Shown: positions 17,406 to 25,571, counted from the stretch's first letter. The stretch is 39,134 nt of DNA from Pseudomonadales bacterium (GCA_028280225.1 JANQMF010000217.1:1-39134); one strand, 5' to 3'. The notes: a model not told the origin generated them from the letters alone. Numbers and translations are program-made.

Positions 17406-17900
17406 ATGAACGGTTTCGAGAACAATTCAGTTGAAGAACAACCACCAGAAGTGCTCATGCGCGGTCTCCTAAGAGCTTACTACTGGATGGATGAAAGCCT
17501 GCAAAACGGTTTACAGCGGGCTGGCTACAAACCCAGAACCCGAACTCAAACGATGATTCTCATCCACATTTCCAACGGCGTCACTCGTGCTGCAGAACTT
17601 GCACGTGCCCTGGGCGTCAGCCGCCAGGCCATTCAACAACAGATCAACGATCTGGAAGAAGACGATCTGGTGACCCAGATGCCGGACCCCAATGACAAGC
17701 GGGCCAACCGCATTGTCTTCAGCGAACGTGGTGCCGCCTTGATTAACCAGGCCATGGAGACCCTGCGTGGTGCTGAACAGGCATTGGCCATGCGTTTGGG
17801 TTATGAACACGTCACCCAATTGCGGCGTGCTCTGATGGCGGACTGGGGCCCTGTGATTGGTGAACAACGCGCACCCGGGCGCAAACGCTCGGTAAGTTAA
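17406..17900 (+). CDS. MarR-family transcriptional regulator
   Basis: A 164-residue winged-helix regulator. Residues about 58-110 carry the HTH and wing (AAELARALGVSRQAIQQQINDLEEDDLV then PDPNDKRANRIVFSERG, with the DxR wing-tip motif). Flanking helices would form the dimer interface. MarR proteins usually repress adjacent genes and release DNA on binding a phenolic or other small ligand. Divergence from the nitroreductase-MFS-molybdenum hydroxylase run suggests it controls that run and itself. The ATG at 17406 has only a weak AGGGA upstream. Confidence 0.92.
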   Translation: MNGFENNSVEEQPPEVLMRGLLRAYYWMDESLQNGLQRAGYKPRTRTQTMILIHISNGVTRAAELARALGVSRQAIQQQINDLEEDDLVTQMPDPNDKRANRIVFSERGAALINQAMETLRGAEQALAMRLGYEHVTQLRRALMADWGPVIGEQRAPGRKRSVS

Positions 17901-17962
17901 ACCAACCACCCTGGCCCTATGCTAAGCCGGGTGTGTGGTCAGGAACCTGCCAGGGGTCGTGC

Positions 17963-17984
17963 GGAGTGCGCAGTGCAGCACTCC
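17963..17984. terminator. possible hairpin after the MarR gene
   Basis: A perfect 7-bp inverted repeat (GGAGTGC / GCACTCC) with an 8-base loop lies 62 bases after the MarR stop, in a 209-base gap with no other gene. There is no U-tract, so termination is uncertain. Confidence 0.3.
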
Positions 17985-18109
17985 CGTCCGCCCCATCGCC
18001 ATTTCAAGCCCCAATATGCGCCTTGGTCACCCAGGGCTGAATAAGGCTTGTAACCCCCCGTGTTTCGCCTAAAGTGCCTGCATCTTAGAACGGCACGGCG
18101 GGCACCTTG

Positions 18110-18535
18110 ATGAAAACACTTTTTAGCCTGGTTGCAGGTTTGTATGCAATTTTAGTCACTCAATTTATCGCTGCGGATACCCTGCGCGTCGTGATCGAAA
18201 ACGTGGCCAGCTCCGAGGGTAATATCATGCTGGAAATTTTGTCCACGGAAGCCGAATTTAATGGCGAATCTCCGGCGGTTGCCGCCATCATTCAGCGCGC
18301 CCAGACCGGCAAAATGACCTTTACCACCGACGCCCTGCCCCCGGGTGAATACGCCATTCGGGTAATGCACGACAAAAATGGTAACGGTGAATTAGACAGC
18401 AACTTTGTCGGCATTCCCAAGGAGCCCTGGGCTTTTTCGAACAACGCAACCGGGAAATTTGGCCCACCCAAGTGGCAAGCCGCGAAATTTGCACTCGACG
18501 GCGAAAGCACCCAAGCCATAGCCCTGAACCAATAG
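18110..18535 (+). CDS. DUF2141 domain protein, exported
   Basis: 141 residues: a signal peptide (MKTLFSLVAGLYAILVTQ to about residue 22, IAAD) followed by a DUF2141 beta-sandwich domain. Typical features are the early VVIENVASSEGNIMLEI strand pair, a central LPPGEYAIRVMHDKNGNGELDSNF segment resembling a calcium-type DxNxNGxxD loop, and the closing GIPKEPWAFSNN. The frame also has a TTG one codon earlier; I prefer the ATG at 18110. Function of this family is unknown. It ends 32 bases before the carotenoid oxygenase gene and is probably co-transcribed with it. Confidence 0.85.
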   Translation: MKTLFSLVAGLYAILVTQFIAADTLRVVIENVASSEGNIMLEILSTEAEFNGESPAVAAIIQRAQTGKMTFTTDALPPGEYAIRVMHDKNGNGELDSNFVGIPKEPWAFSNNATGKFGPPKWQAAKFALDGESTQAIALNQ

Positions 18536-18567
18536 TCTTATATCCTAACGCTTAACGTGAGGCGAAC

Positions 18568-20112
18568 ATGACCACAAGACGTTTGTTTCTGCAATCTCTG
18601 GCGGTTGCCGGAGCCGGTTTGGCCACCCGGACATCAGCCGCGGGAGATACCGGCCGGGGGGACTGGGCCAATCAATTTGCCGCCGCCCGGGAACAACATC
18701 CGTGGCTGCTGGGTTACCAGGGGATACAGGAAAAATCCCTGAGCAGCCGGGCAACCCTGTCGGGCGAATGGCCTGCTGATCTGACCGGCACCCTGTTTAG
18801 AAATGGGCCGGCTCAACACGAAGTGGCCGGTTTCCGCTATCAACACTGGTTTGACGGTGACGGCATGCTGCAAGCCTTCCGGATGCAACCCGATGGGGTT
18901 ACCCACAATGCCAAACTGGTCGCCACCCACAAGCTGCTGGCTGAGGAAAAAGCCGGCCGGGCCCTCTACCCAGCCTTTGGCTCAACACCGCCACAACCGG
19001 CACCGGTAACATCACCGGACGCGGTAAACGTCGCCAATATCAGTGTATTGCATCACCACAACAAATTGCTGGCGCTGTGGGAAGCCGGCTCCCCCTGGGA
19101 AATGAATACAAAAACCCTGGACACCCGGGGGCCTTATGAATTTACCGCTGATCTGCCCCCCAACAGTTTGTCCGGTGTACCTTTTTCGGCTCACCCACGG
19201 GTCGAACCCGACGGCACCTTATGGAACTTTGGCTATGTATCCAACGCCAAACTTCTGGTGCTGTGGCACATAAATCCCGCCGGGCGGGTTGTCAAGATGG
19301 GGCGTATACCCATGGACCCCATCACCATGGTGCATGACTTTATCGTCACTCAAAACCACATTGTGGTGCTGGTTCCGCCCCTCCACTTTGAACCCGCCGG
19401 AGACGGGCTGTCTTTCCTGGACAACCACCACTGGCGGCCGGCTGATGCAACCCGGGTACTGGTTGTCGAAAAAGATAATTTTAATAACCACTTCTTCCTG
19501 GAACTGCCGGCTCAGTGGGTCTTTCATTTTGGCAACGGCTGGGAGGACAAACACGGCATCATCCGCTTTGACGGAGCCCGGGCACCGGATCCATCGCTGA
19601 TGCTGACAAGTTTCCGGGACATCATGCGTGGGCAGATCAGTCCCGCCCGGCACGCTGAACACCATCAGTATCGAATTGATACCAAACAGCGCCGGGTGGC
19701 AGAAATGCCCTTGTTTGCACAAGGCCTGAGCGCCGAATTCCCAAGCATCGATCCCCGGGTAAGCTGTCGCAGAAACCAACGCCTGTTGTTTATGTGCCGG
19801 GACATGACGGCTGCCCGCCAACCCGCCCATACCGGCCTGAATGCCGTGGCCACCTTCGACTATGCCAGTGGCCAACGCCACACCTACGTCTACCCGGACA
19901 GTCAAATTCCCGAGGAGCACCTGTTTGTTCCCCATCCCGCCAGTGCGCCGGAAACTAGGGGTTGGATTCTGGGTACAGCGCTGGATTGGCAGCAGGGCCG
20001 GACCTTGCTCAACGTCTTCGACGGTGCCCGCGTTGAAGAGGGACCCCTGGCCACCGCCACGCTGCCCTATGTGGTCCCCTTGGGATTACATGGTAAGTTT
20101 GTGGGTGCTTAG
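18568..20112 (+). CDS. carotenoid oxygenase (RPE65/CCD family) with Tat signal
   Basis: A 514-residue non-haem iron dioxygenase that would cleave a double bond of a carotenoid, apocarotenoid or stilbene-like substrate. The four iron-binding histidines fit H209 (SAHPRVEPDG), H256 (MVHDF), H320 (VFHFGNGWED) and H508 (GLHGKF). The N-terminus is a twin-arginine signal (TTRRLFLQS followed by an alanine/glycine-rich stretch and a TSAA cleavage site), so the folded enzyme is predicted to be exported to the periplasm. The ATG at 18568 follows GAGG. It lies between a DUF2141 gene and a two-component pair with short gaps, implying a shared transcript. Confidence 0.93.
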   Translation: MTTRRLFLQSLAVAGAGLATRTSAAGDTGRGDWANQFAAAREQHPWLLGYQGIQEKSLSSRATLSGEWPADLTGTLFRNGPAQHEVAGFRYQHWFDGDGMLQAFRMQPDGVTHNAKLVATHKLLAEEKAGRALYPAFGSTPPQPAPVTSPDAVNVANISVLHHHNKLLALWEAGSPWEMNTKTLDTRGPYEFTADLPPNSLSGVPFSAHPRVEPDGTLWNFGYVSNAKLLVLWHINPAGRVVKMGRIPMDPITMVHDFIVTQNHIVVLVPPLHFEPAGDGLSFLDNHHWRPADATRVLVVEKDNFNNHFFLELPAQWVFHFGNGWEDKHGIIRFDGARAPDPSLMLTSFRDIMRGQISPARHAEHHQYRIDTKQRRVAEMPLFAQGLSAEFPSIDPRVSCRRNQRLLFMCRDMTAARQPAHTGLNAVATFDYASGQRHTYVYPDSQIPEEHLFVPHPASAPETRGWILGTALDWQQGRTLLNVFDGARVEEGPLATATLPYVVPLGLHGKFVGA

Positions 20113-20133
20113 CAACAGCGGCAGTATTTGCGC

Positions 20134-21186
20134 ATGGCTTTAAAACCCCAGCACACTGAATGGGAAAAATTCCATCAACCCTGGCAGACCCTGGGCTATA
20201 CCACCCTGTTTGCTCTGGGTATTTCGGTGATGAGCTGGCTGTTTGACGGACAGAGCGACTGGGGCACCCACGTGGTGGTGTCTTTATCCATCGGCTGGTC
20301 CATTGTACTGGCATTTATTGCCTTAAATGGTCTAATGAACCGTGTGCTGAACCCCTATGTGGCACCCATCCCCATTATCACCCTGGGTCTGAGTATCGGC
20401 CTGATCATCAGCGGCTGGCTGGTCACCAACAATATGTGGTATTTCTTTGCGGAAGACTTCAGCACCCTGGTGACGGGTATTTTCTTCGGGGTGGTGGGTA
20501 CCACCATTTTTGCCACCCGAGCCCGTCTGAAAACCGCCTCCGAACAGCTTGTCCAGGCGCACCTTATTCAGGAACGGCAGGAAAAGCTGATGGCGGAGTC
20601 TGAGCTGAAAATACTCCAGGCACAGATTGAACCCCACTTTCTATTCAATACACTGTCCAACATCGCCGGTTTAATTCGCCACAATCCGGACGCCGCTGAA
20701 CAGACCCTGGTTAACCTGACTACTCTGCTACGCGCCGCCCTGGGGAGAACCCGCACCGGCCATACCACCCTGGCCCAAGAACTGGAGATAGCAAAAGCGT
20801 ACCTGGAAATTCAGAGCATTCGCATGCAGGGCCGGCTGACCTACCGGATTACCTGCGCACCCGGCGCAGGCCACGTACCGCTGCCGCCACTGCTTGTGCA
20901 ACCGCTGGTGGAAAATGCGGTCAAACACGGTATCGACCCCAGTGAATCCGGTGGCCAGATCCTTGTCGATGCCGCGCTGGCGGAGCAGATGTTAACAATT
21001 ACCGTGACCGATACCGGCATTGGCTTTCAAGACCATCCGCCTACCCGGGGAACGGGGACGGGCCTGGGGAATATTCGCGAACGCCTGGCCGCCATCTTTG
21101 GCGACCGGGCAAGTCTGACCCTGCACGAACATCCACCTCAGGGCACCCGGGCGCAATTGACCCTGCCCGGCACAGGCATAGCATAA
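20134..21186 (+). CDS. LytS/YehU-type sensor histidine kinase
   Basis: A 350-residue membrane kinase. Four hydrophobic segments span about residues 20-130, followed by a short coiled coil and the His_kinase domain. The phospho-acceptor is H168 in QIEPHFLFNTL, the N-box is VENAVKHG (about 259-266), and the ATP lid follows DTGIG (293-297) and GTGLGNIRERL. It has no extracytoplasmic sensor domain of note, so the membrane helices probably sense the signal. ATG 20134 is preferred; a TTG two codons earlier is possible. The stop lies 27 bases before the regulator gene, its obvious partner. It follows the carotenoid oxygenase gene by 21 bases. Confidence 0.92.
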   Translation: MALKPQHTEWEKFHQPWQTLGYTTLFALGISVMSWLFDGQSDWGTHVVVSLSIGWSIVLAFIALNGLMNRVLNPYVAPIPIITLGLSIGLIISGWLVTNNMWYFFAEDFSTLVTGIFFGVVGTTIFATRARLKTASEQLVQAHLIQERQEKLMAESELKILQAQIEPHFLFNTLSNIAGLIRHNPDAAEQTLVNLTTLLRAALGRTRTGHTTLAQELEIAKAYLEIQSIRMQGRLTYRITCAPGAGHVPLPPLLVQPLVENAVKHGIDPSESGGQILVDAALAEQMLTITVTDTGIGFQDHPPTRGTGTGLGNIRERLAAIFGDRASLTLHEHPPQGTRAQLTLPGTGIA

Positions 21187-21213
21187 TAAGGCTGTCCATG
21201 CAGAATACACACC

Positions 21214-21963
21214 ATGACCACCGCGATTGTTGTTGACGACGAACAGCATATTGTCGAATACGTACAAGCAAAGCTGGCTACCCTGTGGCCTCAGCTTAAC
21301 ATTGTCGGTACGGCGAATAACGGCCGCACGGCCCTGGCGGCGGCCCGTGAGCTGAACCCGGATATCGCCTTTTTGGACATCCACATGCCCGGCATGACCG
21401 GCCTGGAGCTGGCTGAAGCCCTGCCACCGGCCTGCAAAATTGTTTTTATTACCGCTTATGATCAATTTGCCCTGGCTGCTTTTGAACAAGCCGCCGTAGA
21501 CTATCTGCTAAAACCGATACAAGACGAGCGTTTAAGACAAACCGTAACCCGACTACAGCAGCGGGCCCACACTGATGCCAACGAGCGGCAGAACCTGATT
21601 GCCGCTATCAAACAAGCCCTGCCGCAAAAACAAGACCGCTACCTGCAGTGGATACGCGCCGGTCTGTCCGACACCACTCAACTGATTGCGGTGGAAGAAG
21701 TCATTTATTTTCAGGCAGATCAAAAGTACACCACCGTTGTGACCCCCACCGGTGAACATCTTATTCGCCGTTCCATAAAGGATCTGGAAGTTCAGCTGGA
21801 CCCGGCACAATTCTGGCGCGTTCACCGGGGTATTATCGTGCGCGTTGAGCAAATTGTTAAGGCAACCCGGGATCTGCGCGGCCGCTACACCCTCACCCTG
21901 CGCGACTCCGCCGATACCCTGCGCAGCAGTGCAAGTTACAGCCATCATTTCAAACAAATGTAG
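21214..21963 (+). CDS. LytTR-family response regulator
   Basis: 249 residues: a receiver domain (1-115) with acidic pocket D8-D9, phospho-acceptor D55 (FLDIHMPG) and conserved K100 (LLKP), joined to a C-terminal LytTR DNA-binding domain (about 145-249; VEEVIYFQADQKYTTV, HRGIIVRVEQI). LytTR proteins bind paired direct repeats and are usually phosphorylated by LytS-type kinases such as the one encoded just upstream. Its targets are unknown; the operon itself (DUF2141 and carotenoid oxygenase) is a reasonable first guess. Confidence 0.93.
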   Translation: MTTAIVVDDEQHIVEYVQAKLATLWPQLNIVGTANNGRTALAAARELNPDIAFLDIHMPGMTGLELAEALPPACKIVFITAYDQFALAAFEQAAVDYLLKPIQDERLRQTVTRLQQRAHTDANERQNLIAAIKQALPQKQDRYLQWIRAGLSDTTQLIAVEEVIYFQADQKYTTVVTPTGEHLIRRSIKDLEVQLDPAQFWRVHRGIIVRVEQIVKATRDLRGRYTLTLRDSADTLRSSASYSHHFKQM

Positions 21964-21981
21964 GCCCCCCACATTCCAGAC

Positions 21982-22536
21982 ATGACCCGCATTCTCCTGT
22001 TTAACAAACCCTACAACGTGCTTTCCCAGTTTACGGATCCAGCCCGGCGCGCCACACTCAGGGACTATATCAACCTACGGGAATTTAAGGTTGCCGGCCG
22101 TCTGGATCTGGACAGTGAAGGGTTGATGGTGCTCACCAACAGCGGCACCATGGCCCATAAGATTACCCACCCTGCACGGAAGATGAGCAAAAACTACTGG
22201 GTGCAAGTTGAGGGTGAACTCTCGAATACCGCTGTTGAGCAATTGGCCCGTGGGGTCAACCTGAAAGACGGTCCGACCCAACCGGCTAAGTGCAAAGCCA
22301 TGATGCCGCCGGTCATCTGGCCCCGGCGTCCCCCCATTCGCCACCGCAAAACCATCCCCACCAGTTGGCTCAGCCTGACCATCACCGAAGGCCGCAACCG
22401 CCAGGTGCGCCGTATGTGTGCCGCAGTGGGTTTCCCGGTGCTCAGACTGATACGTTATCGGGTGGGCTCCTGGACCCTGGACGGGCTGGCGCCGGGCGAG
22501 TGGCAAATCATCAACTTACCTGACTGGCCCGGTTAG
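21982..22536 (+). CDS. rluE: 23S rRNA pseudouridine synthase, RluE-like
   Basis: An RsuA/RluB/E/F-family pseudouridine synthase of 184 residues, lacking the N-terminal S4 domain, as in RluE (which modifies 23S rRNA U2457 in E. coli). It begins directly with the catalytic domain (LLFNKPYNVLSQF); the catalytic aspartate is in GRLDLDSEGLMVLTN, and the C-terminal motif is EGRNRQVRRMCAAVGFPVLRLIR. It lies 18 bases after the LytTR gene, a housekeeping gene apparently carried on the signalling transcript. Assignment within the family rests on length and the missing S4 domain. Confidence 0.88.
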   Translation: MTRILLFNKPYNVLSQFTDPARRATLRDYINLREFKVAGRLDLDSEGLMVLTNSGTMAHKITHPARKMSKNYWVQVEGELSNTAVEQLARGVNLKDGPTQPAKCKAMMPPVIWPRRPPIRHRKTIPTSWLSLTITEGRNRQVRRMCAAVGFPVLRLIRYRVGSWTLDGLAPGEWQIINLPDWPG

Positions 22537-22688
22537 CCGAGTTTTAAGCACTTTGTAAAGAGCTTGTTCCCCTAACCCCTTACCTCTTACATTGTTGAAC
22601 TAACATCAGTCCCGCACGCCCCTTAAAATACGCGTTTATGAGCAAGCTATTCATCAAACATTTATTGGCCTAATAGGGGATTACTAAA

Positions 22689-23348
22689 ATGACGTTAAAA
22701 AAGTTAGGGGGCGTACTTGCCTTCGTCATGACAATGTTCTTCATGAGTGCTGCTCAAGCCGCACCCATGGTTTACGAGGTTTCAAGCACCGGCAAAATCA
22801 ACTGTGCCGGCGCGGAACACGGCTTCTGGACCAGCAAGTTAAAACTGGGCGGTGGTTCGTGTGCCCAATACTACGATTTTCAAAGCGGTTCCACGTTAAC
22901 CGTTGATACTATGGCTGAAGAGGCCCGTCTGCAGGCAACTGCGGTTAATCCCGCAGGCATCAAGGCGGTCATCGACTTTACATGGGTCGATCTGGCCGTG
23001 GGTACCGACTTTACCGGCATGGTTAAAAACGGCGGCGGCGGCAATCCTGCTGATTGGCTGTTTTTTGGCCAAGGTAAGGGTAGCGTTACTTTCTTTAACG
23101 GCCTGGCGGAACTGGGTACGGTGGCCCTCACCATCATTCCGGATACAGCTCTGCAGATCGGCTTTGGCGCCAACGACAAGACCAGCGCCTTTGGTGCATC
23201 GTCCTGGGTACGCCCTTTGACCAAGTACAACGTTGGCCACAACTGGGACTTCAATATGGACCTCACCGCGGTACCGGAACCGGGCACCGCAGCGTTGTTG
23301 ATGCTGGGTGTTGCCGGTCTGGTGCTACGCCGCAGAATGGCGCGCTAA
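22689..23348 (+). CDS. PEP-CTERM sorting domain protein
   Basis: A 219-residue exported protein with a signal peptide (cleavage near SAAQA, residue 25) and a C-terminal sorting signal: VPEPGTAALLMLGVAGLVL followed by RRRMAR. This is the tripartite PEP-CTERM signal (Pro-Glu-Pro, hydrophobic helix, basic tail) recognised by exosortase EpsH/XrtA in exopolysaccharide-producing Gram-negatives. The middle is glycine-rich with no domain I recognise. AGGGGA lies nine bases before the ATG. It stands alone, followed by a strong terminator. No exosortase is in the window. Confidence 0.92.
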   Translation: MTLKKLGGVLAFVMTMFFMSAAQAAPMVYEVSSTGKINCAGAEHGFWTSKLKLGGGSCAQYYDFQSGSTLTVDTMAEEARLQATAVNPAGIKAVIDFTWVDLAVGTDFTGMVKNGGGGNPADWLFFGQGKGSVTFFNGLAELGTVALTIIPDTALQIGFGANDKTSAFGASSWVRPLTKYNVGHNWDFNMDLTAVPEPGTAALLMLGVAGLVLRRRMAR

Positions 23349-23402
23349 AGCCGGCTTTACGCATAATAATAAACCCGGAGGCTACCAGCGCCTTAACCGG
23401 GT

Positions 23403-23435
23403 AAAAAAAAGCCGCACCGGTCAGGTGCGGCTTTT
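23403..23435. terminator. bidirectional intrinsic terminator
   Basis: A perfect 8-bp GC-rich stem (GCCGCACC, 23411-23418 / GGTGCGGC, 23424-23431) with a 5-base loop is followed by TTTTA on the plus strand and by a run of eight T on the minus strand. It lies between the convergent PEP-CTERM gene and the small minus-strand gene and should stop both. Confidence 0.93.
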
Positions 23436-23447
23436 ATTTGGATTTTG

Positions 23448-23747
23448 CTAAATAATATCGATCTGGCGATCCCAGATTGTCGGGTCACCCTTAACCACCC
23501 GTTCTTCGATCACCGGCACCGCTTTGCGCGAAGATTGAAATTGTTGGCTGGCCACATAGGCACCCAGGGCTTTTTCAGCCGCCTCACGGCTTGCAAAGGG
23601 CCCCTCTTCACCTTCCCGGGTAGAAAACCAATATTGGTTACCCACCCTGGCAAAACGATCACCCGTGCGAAAATAGCGAACCTTGTCACCTTGATCGTCA
23701 TCTTTGCGCTGGTCCATCTTGGATCTATTATTCTTGGTCATGCTCAT
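23448..23747 (-). CDS. DUF6316-like small hydrophilic protein
   Basis: A 99-residue soluble protein with no signal or membrane segment. The core reads KVRYFRTGDRFARVG, then YWFSTREGEEGPFAS and a helix REAAEKALGAYV. This resembles the short DUF6316-type proteins of gammaproteobacteria, in which the phrase about a 'treated reading frame' TREGxxGPFxS followed by an AEKAL helix is the signature; the naming is from memory. Function is unknown. ATG 23747 is taken; a second ATG lies two codons in. It ends against the bidirectional terminator and begins 209 bases after the MhpA-type gene, so it may have its own promoter. Confidence 0.72.
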   Translation of the reverse strand: MSMTKNNRSKMDQRKDDDQGDKVRYFRTGDRFARVGNQYWFSTREGEEGPFASREAAEKALGAYVASQQFQSSRKAVPVIEERVVKGDPTIWDRQIDII

Positions 23748-23928
23748 ACTTTAGTAGCTCACCGCCAGCCTTTTTGAGCACCGGATCACAGAAAAATAAA
23801 TCCTACAGCGTCAGTAACACCCGGGAGATGTCTTTATGCACAATGGCCGGTAATTCCCGGCCGGAGACGGCCCGGCAAAAAACGTCAACCACTAATACAC
23901 GATATGGTGCCTTTTTAAAGAGCACCTC

Positions 23929-23958
23929 TTGGAAAGGTACCTTTTGGAAAGGTACCTT
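23929..23958. repeat. two tandem 15-bp units at the 3' end of the flavin monooxygenase gene
   Basis: TTGGAAAGGTACCTT occurs twice without a gap; each copy contains the perfect palindrome AAGGTACCTT. The second copy runs into the stop codon of the monooxygenase gene (23957-23959). Function is unknown; transcript 3'-end processing or simple duplication are both possible. Confidence 0.8.
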
Positions 23959-25501
23959 ATAGGCTGAGCGCCAGCTTCTCCGCCAACAAGTCCATCAACG
24001 TGTCCAGGTTGTGCCGGTCATCAGTATGGCCAAATATGTAGCGGTCCGGCCGTACCACCACCGCGTCTGCACGAGCAAAGATCCGGTCGATATGCCCGCG
24101 CACCTCCCGCAGATTCTCCAGGGTACAAACCCGCCCGTTTACCGCATGCAAAATCTGTTGGGAACGTGCATTCAGTTTTGCCGCTGCCGGGTTTTTCGCA
24201 AGCACACAAAAGTTCGGACCAAGCAGTTCATCCAACCGCACTTGCCTGCCCGGGGGCGTACAAACAATGGGCTGGCTGAGCAGAAAGCCTGTGGTCCCGT
24301 TATCACTCACCTGGGATTCCACCAGAACACCGGACCGCAGGGGCGGTTGATCCCGGCCCTGCCCGTAGCCTGCTGTCTGCAGCCCCGGCGGGGTGGCTGG
24401 TGGTGGTTCACCCGCACGGGCGGCGGCTTCCACCGCCGCGGTATGTTCCATCAGCATGCCCACGGCAACCGCCCAATCGACCAAATCATGGGCATGGGCA
24501 TCCCGTTCGAGTTGATAACTCTCGAGCAGGGTTTCGTCAGCCACCCCATCCAGGACTAACCGCAACTTCCAGGCCAGATTGACCACATCGCGCATACCAC
24601 TGTTCATGCCCTGGCCCAGGAATGGCGGCGTTTGATGAGCGGCATCCCCGGCTATGAACACTCTATTCCGGCGCCACTGGGCTGCCGTTGCGGCATGGAA
24701 TTGATAAACCGCTGCCCGCCGGATGGCGTAAGTTCCGGGCGGCGTCCATGCCTCCACCAACTCGCGGATCTTGTCTTCCGCCAACATTTCTTCGCGGGTT
24801 TCCCCCGGGTTCAGCTTAAATTCCCAGCGCCGGTACGGATCCTTGGTACACACATAGGTGCTGATGCGGTCCGGATCACACACCTGCATGGTGGTATTGC
24901 CCAGGGTATGGCCGGGCCGGGTGACGATGTCCACCACCAGCCAATCATGGTCGTAACCCAGATTGAGCCACTCGATACCCAAATCACGCCTCACCAGACT
25001 GGAAGCACCGTCACAGGCCAGCAGATATTTGGCGCTGATGGTCTCTTGATGCGCATCTTTGGTGATCTGCACGTGCACCTGCCGGGCATCCTGGGAAAAC
25101 GTTTGAGCCTCATAGCCCACACAGGCAGTGACCCCGGGCAGCCCCAGGACCTGCTCGCGCAGATAACCTTCCAGTTCCGGTTGGTCGAACATATTCATGG
25201 GCTGCCAGCCATTGGCACCAAAATCCGCGGCATCGCGGCCAAATAAGAACTCGTGTCTGGAGTTGACAAAACCCACCCGTTCACCCGGGCGGACTTTTTG
25301 CAGCAAGCCATCCACTTCTTCCGCCAGGCCCAGGGGTTGCAGTGCACGGACGATTTCACCATCCAGATTTACCGCGCGGGGCAACCTGTACACGGTTTTG
25401 TCCCGCTCGATCACGACCACGGACAAACCCGCATGCGCCAGCAGAATGGCACCCAAACTCCCCACCGGTCCCAAGCCCAGTATGGCAACATCAAATGTCA
25501 T
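23957..25501 (-). CDS. MhpA-type FAD-dependent aromatic hydroxylase
   Basis: A 514-residue class A flavoprotein monooxygenase closest in layout to MhpA, which hydroxylates 3-(3-hydroxyphenyl)propionate with NADH and O2. Present are the Rossmann motif GLGPVGSLGA, the DG motif ACDGASSLVRRDLGI and the second FAD motif FIAGDAAHQTPPFLGQGMNSGMRD followed by NLAWKL. The C-terminal thioredoxin-like domain ends VVRPDRYIFGH. I start at ATG 25501 (MTFDVAILGLGP) rather than the GTG four codons earlier, because AAGGTGG then falls at a normal distance. None of the other meta-cleavage genes (mhpB-F) is nearby, so the substrate is uncertain. A GntR-like palindrome lies upstream. Confidence 0.87.
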   Translation of the reverse strand: MTFDVAILGLGPVGSLGAILLAHAGLSVVVIERDKTVYRLPRAVNLDGEIVRALQPLGLAEEVDGLLQKVRPGERVGFVNSRHEFLFGRDAADFGANGWQPMNMFDQPELEGYLREQVLGLPGVTACVGYEAQTFSQDARQVHVQITKDAHQETISAKYLLACDGASSLVRRDLGIEWLNLGYDHDWLVVDIVTRPGHTLGNTTMQVCDPDRISTYVCTKDPYRRWEFKLNPGETREEMLAEDKIRELVEAWTPPGTYAIRRAAVYQFHAATAAQWRRNRVFIAGDAAHQTPPFLGQGMNSGMRDVVNLAWKLRLVLDGVADETLLESYQLERDAHAHDLVDWAVAVGMLMEHTAAVEAAARAGEPPPATPPGLQTAGYGQGRDQPPLRSGVLVESQVSDNGTTGFLLSQPIVCTPPGRQVRLDELLGPNFCVLAKNPAAAKLNARSQQILHAVNGRVCTLENLREVRGHIDRIFARADAVVVRPDRYIFGHTDDRHNLDTLMDLLAEKLALSL

Positions 25502-25550
25502 TGGCGCCACCACCTTTTATTTATTTTTGCACATAGGTAAATATATTCTA

Positions 25551-25571
25551 ATTATATTAGCTTGTATACAA
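25551..25571 (-). promoter_or_regulatory. promoter and GntR-like operator of the flavin monooxygenase gene
   Basis: Read on the minus strand, a consensus -10 (TATAAT, 25551-25556) lies 50 bases before the ATG at 25501. Six bases upstream of it is the perfect palindrome TTGTATACAA (25562-25571). This matches the core recognised by many GntR/FadR-type repressors (for example the VanR-type site). Its place between -10 and -35 would suit repression. Confidence 0.55.

Noticed and set aside
23845-23862. GGCCGG/CCGGCC hairpin as a terminator after the flavin monooxygenase
   Set aside because: Short 6-bp stem without a U-tract; left uncalled.
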